A stretch of 20,952 bases of DNA, taken from Haplosporangium gracile (Eukaryota; Mortierellomycota; Mortierellomycetes; Mortierellales; Mortierellaceae). This document shows positions 10,044 to 20,817 of the stretch, one piece after another. Each line of letters starts with the position of its first letter. Position 1 is the first letter of the stretch. The position numbers and the translations under genes were made by a program. The DNA lies in the NCBI GenBank assembly GCA_015499985.1, contig JAAAUF010000563.1, positions 1 through 20,952 of the forward strand, in the 5' to 3' direction. The notes beneath the pieces were generated by a model. The model did not search any database. It was not told the DNA's origin and saw nothing but the letters and a program-made list of their open reading frames with translations.

Positions 10044-12024
10044 ATGATTGGAGTATTTCATGTCGACACACCTCCCGCAGTCCCTACGAATGCATTCTCG
10101 CTACTTGTACCTATATTTCTCGCTCTGTTGTCCACAGTCTACGTTGCCCTCTCCAAGATGCTTGGTATGCATCATTTCATCCATGAGAGACAACACTCGT
10201 TCTCCAAAACTTGTCTTGACTCCCTTGTCAAGACGCTTGACCGGCAGCGCAAGAAAATCGCCAACACTCTCCACGACTACAATGTACACTTTCAAAACCT
10301 TTCGCTCTTTAGCCATGTTCTCTCAACTGATAAAAATTATCAGTCTCATGCACATCCTTTTTTAAACTCTCGTGCCCTCATATTGTACCAACTTAATAAT
10401 GTACATAGACACAATCAAACAAGCCAAGACCATCACCACCACCCATTCCAATGGTCTCACTCCGCGCCGGCGACAAAACACACGACAGAGAGTACGGCGA
10501 GAACCAGGACAAGTTCCTAACCCGCTGTCGGACCGAATATGGCCCCGTCTTCAAGCTCTCAATCCACCGTCTTCAAATCACCGTCGTCTCGGACGAGTTT
10601 ATCCGTGAGATGTTTCTCAACGAAAACTTTTCCAACGTTGACGCGTTGAATGAGCTGATGGGCGTCAAGACTTTCTTGCATTCTCTGATCAAGTCTGGCA
10701 AGAACCATGATGCGAGGATCCAGAATTCGATTATTTTAGACCATTTGACACCTGATTTGCCAAAGTATTTGCCGGACATGGTACGTGCGCTTGAGGCGGC
10801 GTTGATGGGTGGATTTGGGTCCAGTGTGAAGGGGAAGATGTTTGAGAGTCCTGTAACTGTCATCCAGGACATGGTTGGTAAATCCAGTAAGTAATCCCTT
10901 GGCTACTGATTCGGATTAGGTTTTTTTTTTTTTTTATTTACGGCACTAATTTTTGTTCCATCCTTCTACTAGCCGGTACGGTGTTCATGGGTGGCGAGGT
11001 GGCCAACAACCCCAAGGTGCTCGAAACATTCGTGATGTCAATGCATGACTTTGCCGATGTCCTAGGCCTAAACGACGTCAACATCCCTTTCTGGCGGCGC
11101 TGGTTGAACCTCAAACTCAATCACTTCAACAATCCGCTCAAGCACCGTGTTCGAACCCTCGCTGAAGCCGCCACGCCCGTCATCCTCGAACGCCGCCGAC
11201 GCGAAGCACGACTTATCAACGAGGGTACTGATGCTCCCCAGTTCATAAAAGAACGCCCGCACGATATTCTCCAAAAAATGCTTGACCGTTTCGACAAGTA
11301 TGGGTTTGTCGACCTGGAAGATATATGTGGCCACATCATGCTCCTGATCCTGACCAGCGTCCACACAACCATCGACGCCTCCATCGCAATGGTCTACTAC
11401 CTAGCCGCCTACCCCGAGACCATCTCTGTCCTCTATCGCGAACAAATCCAAGTCCTTGATGCGATCCAACAAGAACGTCAACAAGCCCGCGCCTCCCGTT
11501 TCAGCAAGGGCCTCGAGATCAGCCCCGATCTCGACCCATCCCACGACCGCGATCTGACTACCGAAGCCTTGAAGCGAATGGTCCACCTCGACTCCTTCCA
11601 ACGAGAAGTTCTCCGCTGCCGCACCGAGGCTCTGACACACTTCCACATGGCCCGCAAGAAGACCGTCCTATCCAACGGGATGGTGATCCCCAAATACGGT
11701 ATGATGCTCGCCAACCTAACCTCAACTCACGCCGACAACGCTACAGCCCATGGCCACAACCCTGCCAAGTTTCAACCCTGGAGATATGTCGGCACCTTCA
11801 AGACAATGACCAAGGTCGGGGTGGACTTTTTGCCGTTTGGGATGGGAAAACACGTCTGCCCGGGTCGGTTTATGGCCAGTCAACAGACAAAGATTGTGGT
11901 GTTGTTGATGGTGTCCAAGTTTGAAAAGATTGAGTTCCAGAACCCGTCGCAAGTTGCTCGTGTGCTTCGGACTCAACACGGAAATGTCGCTTCGCCAGCT
12001 CTCGTCCTTACCAGTCGAGAGTAA
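10044..12024 (+). CDS. Membrane-anchored cytochrome P450, resembling fungal ent-kaurene-oxidase-like families
   Basis: Proposed exons are 10044-10283, 10424-10886 and 10973-12024, giving 584 residues. P450s are haem-thiolate monooxygenases served by a reductase at the ER membrane. Visible: an N-terminal hydrophobic anchor (about 14-34), a Pro-rich hinge PRPSPPPIP just after the first join, the B-region YGPVFKL, I-helix LTSVHTTID with H365-T366-T367, K-helix E446 and R449 of EVLR, the FQPWRY segment, and the haem site FGMGKHVCPG with Cys at about 530. The CPGRFMA ending, HTT in the I-helix and the FVMSMHDFAD region resemble the CYP68/CYP503-type fungal P450s used in terpenoid oxidation; the substrate is unknown. 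A charged insertion (about 400-430) lengthens the J-K loop. Intron 1 uses a non-consensus donor GTACAC; an acceptor at 10408 instead of 10423 would add five residues in frame. No biosynthetic partner gene adjoins it. Confidence 0.87.
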
Positions 12025-12230
12025 CAGCGCCTCAACTATGAATTAGTTGTACCTTTTCATGACTCTTCCTCTAATGACAAACGACTCTCTTTACCTATAT
12101 CTACGCCCTTGATAATCTTCTTCACACTGCACCTCGTCATTCTAAGCGAACACGATAACTTATTCAAAAAAAATGCAAAATATAAAGGTACATATGGATG
12201 TATTTAAACTTTTGTGTGCCTTGTCTTGTC
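12025..12230. other. Convergent gap between P450 and peptidyl-tRNA hydrolase genes
   Basis: About 205 bases separate two facing stop codons. No AATAAA is seen on either strand, so 3' ends must use variant signals. No gene is seen. Confidence 0.45.
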
Positions 12231-13584
12231 TTACATTCCTTCGATGCGATAAGGGCTGACCAAGGACTCGGTCGGGACCAATCCCGAGGGGATCTTCTTG
12301 GACTTTGTAAATTTTTTCCTGCACAGCTTGAGGTCGTTTGTCTGCACGAACTCCAAAAGCGCTTGTGTCGTATGACCCATCAACCACGCAAACAGGTCCT
12401 ACAACATATATGATAATAGTACATATTAGCATCGACAGGAGTGATGGTAATGAGATTCGCTTCGCACGACACGTCATTGCTCCTAGCATCCAGAATAGAT
12501 CAATTACCATCTCTTTGTTGTCTCGACTGAATGGTCCGAGCACCCACTGAGGGATGGTAGTAGTGCTTCCTGAGAGGGGCTTTCCGACACCAAGGCGGAA
12601 ACGGATAAAATTTGTTGTGCCCAGAACAGCTCCGATGCTCTCCTGTCCTTTCTGTCCCGCCAAACTCTTCAAGTCTCCTCCATCTATGGCGCATATGAAT
12701 TACACAACGTAGGTGTTAATGGTTAATTTGATCTAAAAAAAGGGCCAGCAAATATTCAAATGCCAAATTAAATGAAGAGAAGCATGACGCTGATGTTGCT
12801 ACCTTGGATGGCGAGGGACCCGGGCAGAGTGTTGATATCATCTGAGACGACAATGATCTTCTTGGAATCTGTCAATTGATAAAAGTCCATGACCTTCTTG
12901 ACTGCCACTCCCGATTCGTTCATATACGTCAGCGGCTTCATCAGTACTATCCGGAGCGAGTTCTACGAGTATACATGAAACCATGAAGACAATAACAACC
13001 TGTTATTAATAGTTCCTGTCTACAGCCAGGCACTTCCTTTGCCTGATGAAAAAAAAAAAGTCAATGTGGCGTCGTCCTGGATTACTGCGGGGATTGGTGC
13101 TCCTATCTTACTGAAACTGCGCCCTTTGTGTACGAGAACACAACATCCTGGATGTCAGCTATAACAACAAAGACAGAAGACTGACTTGTTAGCTCCTTGG
13201 TTTCTGCATCGCAAAGTGAGATATAATCGACAGAGCACCTTGTCATATGTGTGGTTTGTTTTTTTTTTCTTTTCACGGACCTGACAGGTTCATTCGTCTT
13301 TGATAGACTGGGGGTGTGGGCCACTTTTGGTCCATGGCCATCACATTAGCGATATAGTCGATGAGCAAGAATCCGGCTAGTAAAATAACAAATACGGTGG
13401 TAACAGGGAACGATGGCTTTAATATCCTATTGTATATCGTCAGTCTGTGGAAACAAGAGAAAGTATGATATCTGGGTCGCAATTATATTTTTTTTTTTTT
13501 GTTACCGTTGTGTCGAGTGGTGGTGTACTCGTCTCCGGGATTGCCGAGTCCAACGAGGAGGTAGTCAACTGGTCGGGATGCCAT
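12231..13584 (-). CDS. PTH1: Peptidyl-tRNA hydrolase, bacterial Pth1 type, six exons
   Basis: Minus-strand exons are 13584-13506, 13376-13281, 13158-13112, 12962-12803, 12683-12508 and 12398-12231, giving 241 residues, a normal length. The enzyme cleaves peptidyl-tRNA that drops off ribosomes, recycling tRNA. Visible: LLVGLGNPGDEY with N15, the catalytic base H25 in RHN, the substrate loop MKPLTYMNESG with N89, VVSDDI with D115 at the position of the conserved Asp, FRLGVGKP and WVLGPFS. All splice sites are GT..AG and every join restores a family motif. Oddity: the conserved GHNG motif is absent; the equivalent stretch after the fifth exon begins reads GQKGQESIG, with Lys139 where Asn is expected. 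The first residues lead straight into the core fold, so no mitochondrial presequence is visible. It is transcribed in the same direction as LYS2, 405 bases downstream. The family call is strong; the exact exon set is a manual reconstruction. Confidence 0.87.
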
Positions 13585-13989
13585 TGTTGTAAGAAGGGAG
13601 GAATGAGAAAAGAAGAAGAAAAGAAGGGAGTGAATGTCAAAGAAGTAATTGTAATCAGGGGTGGATGTATGAAGCAAAAGTGAGAAAAGTGAAAAGGAGG
13701 ACGCTTGTCGCGTTCGAAGCTAGCGTGACTGCGGCTCAGTAATGTGCTTTTTCGTGCTTGTGGACATGGTCTGCTTGTGGAACAAAGGAGACACCCCCCA
13801 CACACTTGAAAAAAAAAAGGAAGCCAGGCTCGCCAACATTCGTTTTTCTTTCGGGTCGAGCAAAGGCACTGATACACTCTACGATCGTAGAGCAGCTGAA
13901 AAGAAATAGGATGAAAAATGGTCTTTTTTACTATTTAACTATGATACAAAGGATGAAATGAAAGAAAACTACGTCTAATTGTTGTGAAT
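13585..13989. other. Gap between LYS2 3' end and peptidyl-tRNA hydrolase start
   Basis: About 405 bases holding the LYS2 3' UTR and the leader or promoter of the hydrolase gene. The minus strand is C/T-rich just before the hydrolase start (about 13585-13690), like the other leaders. No AATAAA is seen for LYS2. A 145-codon minus frame here (13440-13877) overlaps this leader and has no family resemblance. Confidence 0.5.
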
Positions 13990-16900
13990 CTAACCGCGGC
14001 TACGCTCGATGATGCGAACATCCTCCTTGATCTCGGGCAGGGGCAAGATACCTTCACCAGAGCGAGTGGGCTGGTCCAAGAAGCCGACCTTAACCATGTA
14101 GGCCAAGTAGATTCCGATCTGCGACTCTTCCATACGAGGAGTGGCCGCAAAGGCGTGCTGCTGAGCTCCCTGGATGGTGACCTGCTGGGTGTGGGTATCA
14201 TCCAGCTCGGGCGACTTTGTGGAGGTGGGGAGATCATCCATGACAAGGTGCAGGAGAGGGTAGAGGGCACTGTCCTGACTCTTGAGGGTATACTCCATAA
14301 GGGCGGTTCTCCAGGCAATATATTCGGTTGTTTGGACCTCATATCCGAAACGAGTCAAAAGCTGGAAAAAGTCATTGAATCGGAAAGGAGGGGCGATGGG
14401 ATGCGTGACGTGGTAGACCATGGAGGTCTCTGAACCAGGGGTGGTGGCGACCGAGGCGACACATTGGGCGACATAGTCGACAGGGCAGAGATTGACGGCG
14501 TTGTTCATGTTAGGGACGGAACCAAGTTCGATGCATCCCTTAATGAGACGCCAGATGAAGTCGTCGGTGTTAGTGACTCCGGTCTGGGTGTGGCCGAGGA
14601 CGTAACCGGGACGGATGATGGTTGCGGCAAGACCGTTCTTGTTGGCGGCCATGATCAGCTTCTCGGCGACCCACTTGGATTGACCGTATCCGCTGCGGAG
14701 ACCGTAACGGGCTCCTTCGAGGTCGTCAGTTTCGGGGACTCCGCGGTGGGCAGAGTCGGCCTTAGCGTCCGATAGTTCATTGTAGTGGGCAGTGTCGAGG
14801 ACCGAGGTCGAGGAGACAAAGTGGAAGGATTTGCTGTGGTAAGTGCTGGCCATCTTGAGACCCTGGAGGGTTCCCATGACGTTGGCGGCGCGCATCTTGG
14901 GGTAGGGGTAGACCCAGTGGACGAGGGCACCGTTGTGGACAATGATGTCGACCTGGCGACAGCACAGCTCCCAGGCATCGGGGCTCAGACCGAACTGGTC
15001 CTGGGCCAAGTCGCCCATCACGACGGAGAGACGACCAGAGGAGACCCATTCTTCGTTCCAGATAAGGTGGGTCTGTCCGCAAGAGCGGACACGCTCGAGG
15101 GCCTTCTCCTCGGTCGAGGCACGGACGAGACAGATGACACGAGCGGTGGGATTGTTGACCAACAAGTTGGAAAGGATAAAGGCACCCAAGAAACCGGTGG
15201 CACCAGTGAGGAAGAAGGTCTGGTAGTCGACCTTGTCGGCACGCTCGACGTGGGGATACTCGGCCTGGATCTCGGCCTTGCAGAGCTCCTCAAAGTCACC
15301 AGAGTAGTCAAAGATCTGCTCCTCCTCCTCGGCAGCTTGCTCCTGTTCCTCGGTAGTGCCATCGACATCGAGCTGGAGGGCATCCATGCTGACACGGCTG
15401 ACTTCTTTGGCCATGCCTCCAATGGTGGGCTCACGGAAGACGAGGTTCAGGGGCACATCGACACAGCAGACACGACGGACCTCAAAGATCAAACGAGTCG
15501 CCAGGATGGAGTGACCACCAAGATCGAAAAAGTTCTCTGTGAGGGGGATCCAAGTGGGACTAGAAGGCAAGAGCTGTTTCCAGATGTTATGGATCGCAAG
15601 CTGGGTAGGGTTCATGATGGGACCATCCGAGGGGGCAGCAGGGGTGGTTGAGGCGGTAGTAGTAGCAGCAGTGCTGTTGTTGAACTGAGGGGTATCAGGG
15701 AAGGGCAGAGCGTTCTTGTCGACCTTGCCGTTGGGGGTCAAGGGCATCCTGGCGAGAGGGACAAAGACGCTGGGAACAGAGTAGGCAGGCAACTTGACCT
15801 TGAGCCACTCACGGATATCGCGAATCAGACGGCGGTAACGACGCTTGTTCTCAGATCCATCCTCGCGACGACCCTCATCAGCACTGCTCATAAAGATCTC
15901 ATCCTCGCTGGGAGCCACAGGGATAAAATAGCTGACCAAAGTCTGCTCCTCGTTCTTGTCACGACGGACCAAGGTGACGTTCTCACGGACAAGAGGATGC
16001 TGCGAGAGGTGCGTGTCGATCTCGCCGAGCTCGATGCGGAAGCCACGAATCTTAACCTGATCATCGGCACGACCAGAGCACTCGACATTGCCATCGGGGC
16101 GGTAGCGACCCAAATCTCCGGTACGGTAGAGACGATCGCGACGGCCCTTCCAGTGGCCGTTCCACTCCGGCTTGCCGTTGATCTCGTCGGCTCCGGGAGC
16201 GGCCAAGCTGTCACCGAGCCAGTTAGTCAAGAACTTTTCCTTGGTGGCATCGGGCAATTGCAAATATCCCTCGGCAAGACCACCCGCACGGACGTAGATC
16301 TCTCCGACCTCACCGACACCACAGAGGCGGTTGCTGACACGGTTGATGACCAGGAGCTGAACGTTGAGCATACCGCGACCGGCAGGCATGACATCCTTCT
16401 GGGAGCTCAAGAAAAGGGGCTCGCTCGCAACAGCAGGGATAGAGAAATACGAGACCGCACGTTGGGTCTCGGTAGTACCGTACATGTTGATGGTGCGGCA
16501 GTTGGCAGCAATCTTTTGCAGACGGTGGACATCACGCTTGGTCAGAATATCACCGACAAAGAAGGCATTCTTGAGCGAGGGGACAGGGTTCTGGGCGTGC
16601 GAGGTTAACAGCTGGCCCATGGCGGGAGTCAAGTGAGTGACCGAGACAGCACTGTTCTGCATCCAAACAGCCAGCTGGCCAGGGATACCAATGTCCTCGG
16701 TGGTGGGGATATGCAGCTGGGCGCCCAAGAACAGAGGGGTGAAGATGTCGCGCTGGATGGGATCGTGGGCAATACCGGAGAGCATAGTGAAGCGGTCCTG
16801 GTCGCTCAAGCCAAACTCCTGCTGCATCCATGTGTAGTAGTGAGTCAACGAGAAGTGGCGACCACGAACACCTATATGTTTTTGATAAGATGAAGGGTGT

Positions 16901-18827
16901 AAGGGTTAGGAGCCTGCCATTTGTAGCATGGTAATTTACAAAGAGCACTAAGTGAAGAAACGTACCCTTGGGGATACCGGTGGATCCACTGGTGAAACTA
17001 AGGGTTCCGATGCTATCGGGTCCAACAACGACACCGACATCCTGAGCAGCCAAGTCGCGAACAGCGTCAAGAGCATCAACCCCGTTAGCCTGACCACCGA
17101 GGACAGAGCCGTCCTGGGTGATCTCGAGACCGGGAATCTCGCAGGTCAACTGGAAATCCTGTCCCTCTTGGATGTACTCACGAACAGAGGCGTCCAAGGC
17201 TCCTGCGTGCGCCAAGACGATGAGGCCGCGGGGGCGAGCGACCGAGAGGTAGATCTTCTGGCGGTTGGGGGGGTATGCGGGGTCTAAAAGAGTGGCGGAG
17301 GAGCGGAGAAACGAATAAAAAATAAAATGTGTCAGTGCACGAAGACCATGATAGTTGTTAAGTAGACAAATTGGAAACAAAAACAAAAAAAAAGATACGC
17401 ACCGATGACACTGAAGGTGGCGCCAGCCTTGAGGACGGCCATGACAGCAATCACAAGGTCAACTCCACGGTAGGCATAGACCATGACAACATCCTGGGGC
17501 TGAATACCGCCCTTGACAAGGGCATGAGCGACCAAGTTGGATGCCTGGTGCAACTGGCCAAAGGTATAGATATGCTTCTGCTGTCCGAGCACACGGCCCG
17601 ACCCATCCTGATTTAAGATGTCTCTGCTCTCAAAGACACATTCACGATCAGGGAAGGCCTTGGCGTTACGGGCAAAGATATCATGGATCGCACCGGGCCA
17701 GTTGGCCCATTGCAAGTTAGCCGCAGGGTCCGGGAGGACATCGCGGCAGGCAGGGGTGACAATGGGGATGTCACTGACCAGGATATTGGGTTTGGGGCCA
17801 GCGATGTTGAGGACCTGGACGAGCTGGTCGAGGATGTGCTGGATGCGCTTCATGGAGAAGAGGACCTGGTTGTAGGAAACCTTGAGCTCGATCTGGGGGA
17901 GGAGGCCGAAGCGGAGAGAGGAGGATGCGTGGGAGACGAGGGTGATGGTGAGGTCTGTGGTGGCGGAGGTGGAGTTGAGGACCTGGTCGGAGGGGGTGTC
18001 GAGCTCGTTGAAGAAGCGGACGTGGAAGAGGGATGCGGATGATGATTGATCGGCGGTGTTTCCGGCGCTGCTGGGGAACAAATGTGCCATGAGGGTCGCA
18101 AAGGGGACCTCGTCGTTTGCAGCATCGCGCTCAGCCTATGGGTTTGTCAATAGTAAAAAAGAATATTATTATCATTTCGTTAAGAGGTAGAAAGAGATGG
18201 ATCATCAGAATGAATTTGATGCGATATCAATAATGCCGCACATCCTCATATGCAAGGAAGAAGAGCCCCTTCTTTTCACAAAACCGCAAGTCACATCGAA
18301 CGAGGAAAAAAAAATGTGTTAGATGTACTTACAAGCTGCGTCTGCTCAACAACCTGGCGGAAAGTCTGACCGGGCGTCACTCCTAGACGCAACACAACAG
18401 GGTTACGAGCCTCAGAGGATGATCCAATTGACATGTCCTCGTCTCCCGTATACCGGTGCAGCAGAATCGCAAATGCCGCCAACAAGATCGTGAAGGGTGA
18501 AGCATGCGATGGTGCGGCTGCTGCAACAGGCGAATTCGATCCTCCTGTTGATGAACCAGAGTCGGTGGGTCCAGCGGGGCGACTGATCGCCATGCTTGCC
18601 TGCAAGAGGGCAAGGGAGCTCTGCTCGGTCAACTGAAGCGAATGGACAGCCTCAACGACTTGGAGAGGGATCGGTCTTGGGTAGTCTGTGGGGAGGTGGA
18701 TCTCTGTCAAGGCGTTCAGACGGGTCTTCCATCTTGAGAGGCGGTCCTTGAGATCTGAGGGGTGGGCGCTGTCGATGACGGCGGGTTGTTCCTGTGGGGT
18801 GAGAAGAGCGGTGGCTGCTGGTGGCAT
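13990..18827 (-). CDS. LYS2: L-2-aminoadipate reductase (alpha-aminoadipate-semialdehyde dehydrogenase)
   Basis: Minus-strand exons are 18827-18333, 18135-17403, 17283-16966 and 16871-13990, giving 1475 residues, close to the usual fungal length. It adenylates alpha-aminoadipate with ATP, loads it on a phosphopantetheine arm and reduces it with NADPH to the semialdehyde, an essential step in fungal lysine synthesis. Visible in order: an N-terminal region (1-230) with LPTDYPRP; adenylation domain with TSGSTGIPKG (507-516, split by intron 3), GIAHDPIQRDIFTPLFLGAQ (548-567), YGTTE (646-650), YRTGDLGRYRPDG (764-776) and the NGKVDK motif (Lys898); carrier domain with Ser970 in LGGHS; and a reductase domain with TGATGFLGAF (1071-1080) and the catalytic YGQSK (Tyr1244, Lys1248). 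The carrier serine needs a Lys5-type phosphopantetheinyl transferase encoded elsewhere. Codon use is strongly C/G-ending, and the long open frames on the opposite strand are its shadows. Start 18827 is the first in-frame ATG. Confidence 0.96.
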
Positions 18828-19348
18828 CTTTTTTGTGTTGTTATGGATACAAAAAAATGAATAAAAAGAGAAAATGCAAGATGCTAGTGGGTATGTACAA
18901 AATGAAAAGAGTGAAGGTCGTTTCTCGTAGAAGGAAGAAGAGGAGTAATGAGTGATGGATGAAGGAATGATATGATATGAGCTCGGAAAGGGAAATGGGA
19001 GGCGAGCGAAAGAAGACTGAAGGGGAGGTTCAATTGAAGGATGGAATAGGATGAGAGAAAAAAAAAAGGAAAAAAAGGCAGACAGACTGTCTCCTTTTAA
19101 AGACACAGCTCAAACGGATACATTTGATGGTTCAAGATCGTCTTTTTGATCATATCAAATTATCATCAACCTCTCGCACCAGAGATTCGATACTGAATCA
19201 AACAATGGTCATTTATGATTTTGCCCAAATCCCTTCTTTTTTGTGACTCGCATACTTCCCTCGATTATCACTTGAAGATACTGATACTGATATGAATCAC
19301 GTGGACGTATTACAGTTTAGATCAGAGAGTCGTCGAGCATCAATTTTA
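18828..19348. other. LYS2 promoter and leader region
   Basis: About 520 bases between LYS2 and the 3' end of the next gene, both on the minus strand. The minus strand is strongly pyrimidine-rich from about 18830 to 19080, consistent with a leader. An E-box palindrome CACGTG at 19298-19303 and a one-mismatch Gcn4/Cpc1-like site (CGAGTCA on the minus strand, near 19243-19249) are about 470 and 420 bases from the LYS2 start. A Gcn4-type site would fit an amino-acid biosynthesis gene, but it is imperfect. No gene is seen. Confidence 0.4.
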
Positions 19349-19350
19349 TT
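19345..19350 (-). terminator. AATAAA polyadenylation signal overlapping the POP3 stop codon
   Basis: On the minus strand the stop TAA (19351-19349) is shared with a perfect AATAAA. If used, the 3' UTR would be very short, normally 10-30 bases past the signal. Confidence 0.4.
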
Positions 19351-20817
19351 AGCGATCTCGTCTATTGCTTTTGGCCTTCTTCCCTTGACCGCGATCACTG
19401 TCAAGGTTATCTACAGGAGGCTTCTTGTTTTTGCCCTGGTTCGCCTGTTGCTGTTTCTGCTTAGGGCTCTGGCTCTGGTTCTGGTTCTTATTCTGCTGCT
19501 GCTTCTGCTGTTGCTTTTGTTGCTGCTGCTGTTGATCCTGTCCTTCGCCCTTGTTGTTATTACTGCTATTGCTACTGTCGGATGGGTTGGGTTTGACGGG
19601 CTTGGGAGTCTTGACAACAATCGGCATAGTTGTCTTGATAGTTTTGATATTGGTCGCAATAAACTCTGTCTGTTTTGCTGCAGCCTTTGTTGCCTCTGTA
19701 GCCTTTCCTGATGCTGATGCTGATGCTGATGCAGTTCCTGCTCCTGCTTCTGAAGCAGTGGCGCTTGTTGGTTTTGTTGCTGCAGGTTGCTTTGAAGTAT
19801 TGTCCTTTGCTACTGGCTTTGGTGCCACTTTGGGCAACCACGACGCCGTCATCGGCTCCACCATCCCCTTCAAGATCATGATCAGATCCTCAGCCTCCCG
19901 GGAGCCCTCGGTCGACTGAATAGCCAGCGCTCCCACAGCCGGCAGGCCCAATGCTTCGCTCAATCTCCGCTCTGAGCCCTTCAACAGCGGAAACAGAAGC
20001 ACTCCTGGCACCATGGCGATCATTGGTCCGAGATGGGCGTACAGATGAGATGGAATAAGATCACCCTTGCAGAGAATAATCGCAGCTGGTGGTGGGTGCG
20101 CTGCCAGATCCTGAATAGACCGTTCCAGTGCCTTTGTGATCGCGTTGATCCCGAGAATAGTTGATTTCAAAATTGCTGGTGCTGTTAACTCTGATGTGCT
20201 TCTTGTACTTGATTCTAATGCTACCGCTGATGAAGTGTCGGTGAGCGTTGCGAGGGCGGCTGATGGTTTTGATGAGGCAGATCCTGCAGTTTGCTTTGCT
20301 GTTGACTTTTTTTGTTTTTTGTCGGGTTTAGTGTCCTGCTTCGGCCGGGTATTATGGTAATCGCGGATCGGCTTGACCATGCTGCTCCATATCAAACACC
20401 AATGTGGCAGTGAGTATGTTAGGGGTGATGCCAAAAAAAATTGATCCGCTAAATAACTTCCTGCTCATCGTTTCCATTCCTGTGATATCAACGCATACTG
20501 ATCCATGATAATGAAAACGTACTCACAGACTATGTCCAAAACGATCGCGTTGTTGTCTGCCGTCACTTCTGGCCTATGGTAATTTTAGATGAAAGATACG
20601 TAACAACGTGTTAGCTATTTTTTTTAAAAAACAAGTAGATTCTGCCAGCAACACTCTTCCATGTCTCATTATTCCCTGAATAAGTTACAAGTAGGACTCA
20701 GATTACATACCATTGGATGTTGAAGGGCGTGTCTAGCACGTTCTTGAAGACCACTTTCGTCTTCTTAGCCTCGCCGCGCATTCCTCCTTGAGCGATGGCA
20801 ACCTTCTTTCCTGACAT
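19349..20817 (-). CDS. POP3: RNase P/MRP protein subunit, Pop3/Rpp38 family (L7Ae-like fold)
   Basis: Minus-strand exons are 20817-20711, then a second of about 50 bases starting at 20573, then a large exon to 19349. The family binds the RNA of RNase P and RNase MRP, which mature tRNA 5' ends and pre-rRNA in the nucleus. Visible: the family's N-terminal signature VLDTPFNIQWPEV (28-40, joined across intron 1), a basic Ser/Thr-rich linker, then an L7Ae-like domain with STILGINAITKALER, AAIILCKGDLIPSHLY and ERRLSEALGLPAVGALAIQ. The tail is Ala/Lys-rich, then a Gln/Asn/Lys-rich stretch before a basic end, unlike the compact yeast protein. The second intron can be read two ways. Donor at 20526 with acceptor ending at 20449 gives 417 residues. 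Donor at 20522 with acceptor ending at 20382 gives 396 residues and aligns better with the family (IVCDMVKPIRDY). Confidence 0.78.
19445..19540 (-). repeat. Gln/Asn/Lys-coding low-complexity tract in POP3
   Basis: CAG/CAA-rich sequence read on the minus strand codes for long Gln runs broken by Lys, Asn and Ser near the end of the POP3 product. A separate Ser-Ala hexanucleotide repeat (units of GCATCA) lies at about 19710-19730. Both are in frame with the gene. Confidence 0.8.

Noticed and set aside
11140..11165. TGTTCGAACCC, resembling a tRNA B box
   Set aside because: It lies inside the P450 coding exon, with no matching A box or cloverleaf around it.
14785..15651. 288-codon plus-strand open frame opposite LYS2, with others at 15997-16608 and 13984-14433
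   Set aside because: These are antisense shadows of a strongly C/G-ending coding region; the minus strand shows continuous adenylation, carrier and reductase motifs, and the plus frames show no family motif.
18828..19106. N-terminal extension of LYS2 in the same frame as ATG 18827
   Set aside because: The frame is open upstream but contains no ATG, and the residues are those of a translated pyrimidine-rich leader (Phe, Ser, Pro).
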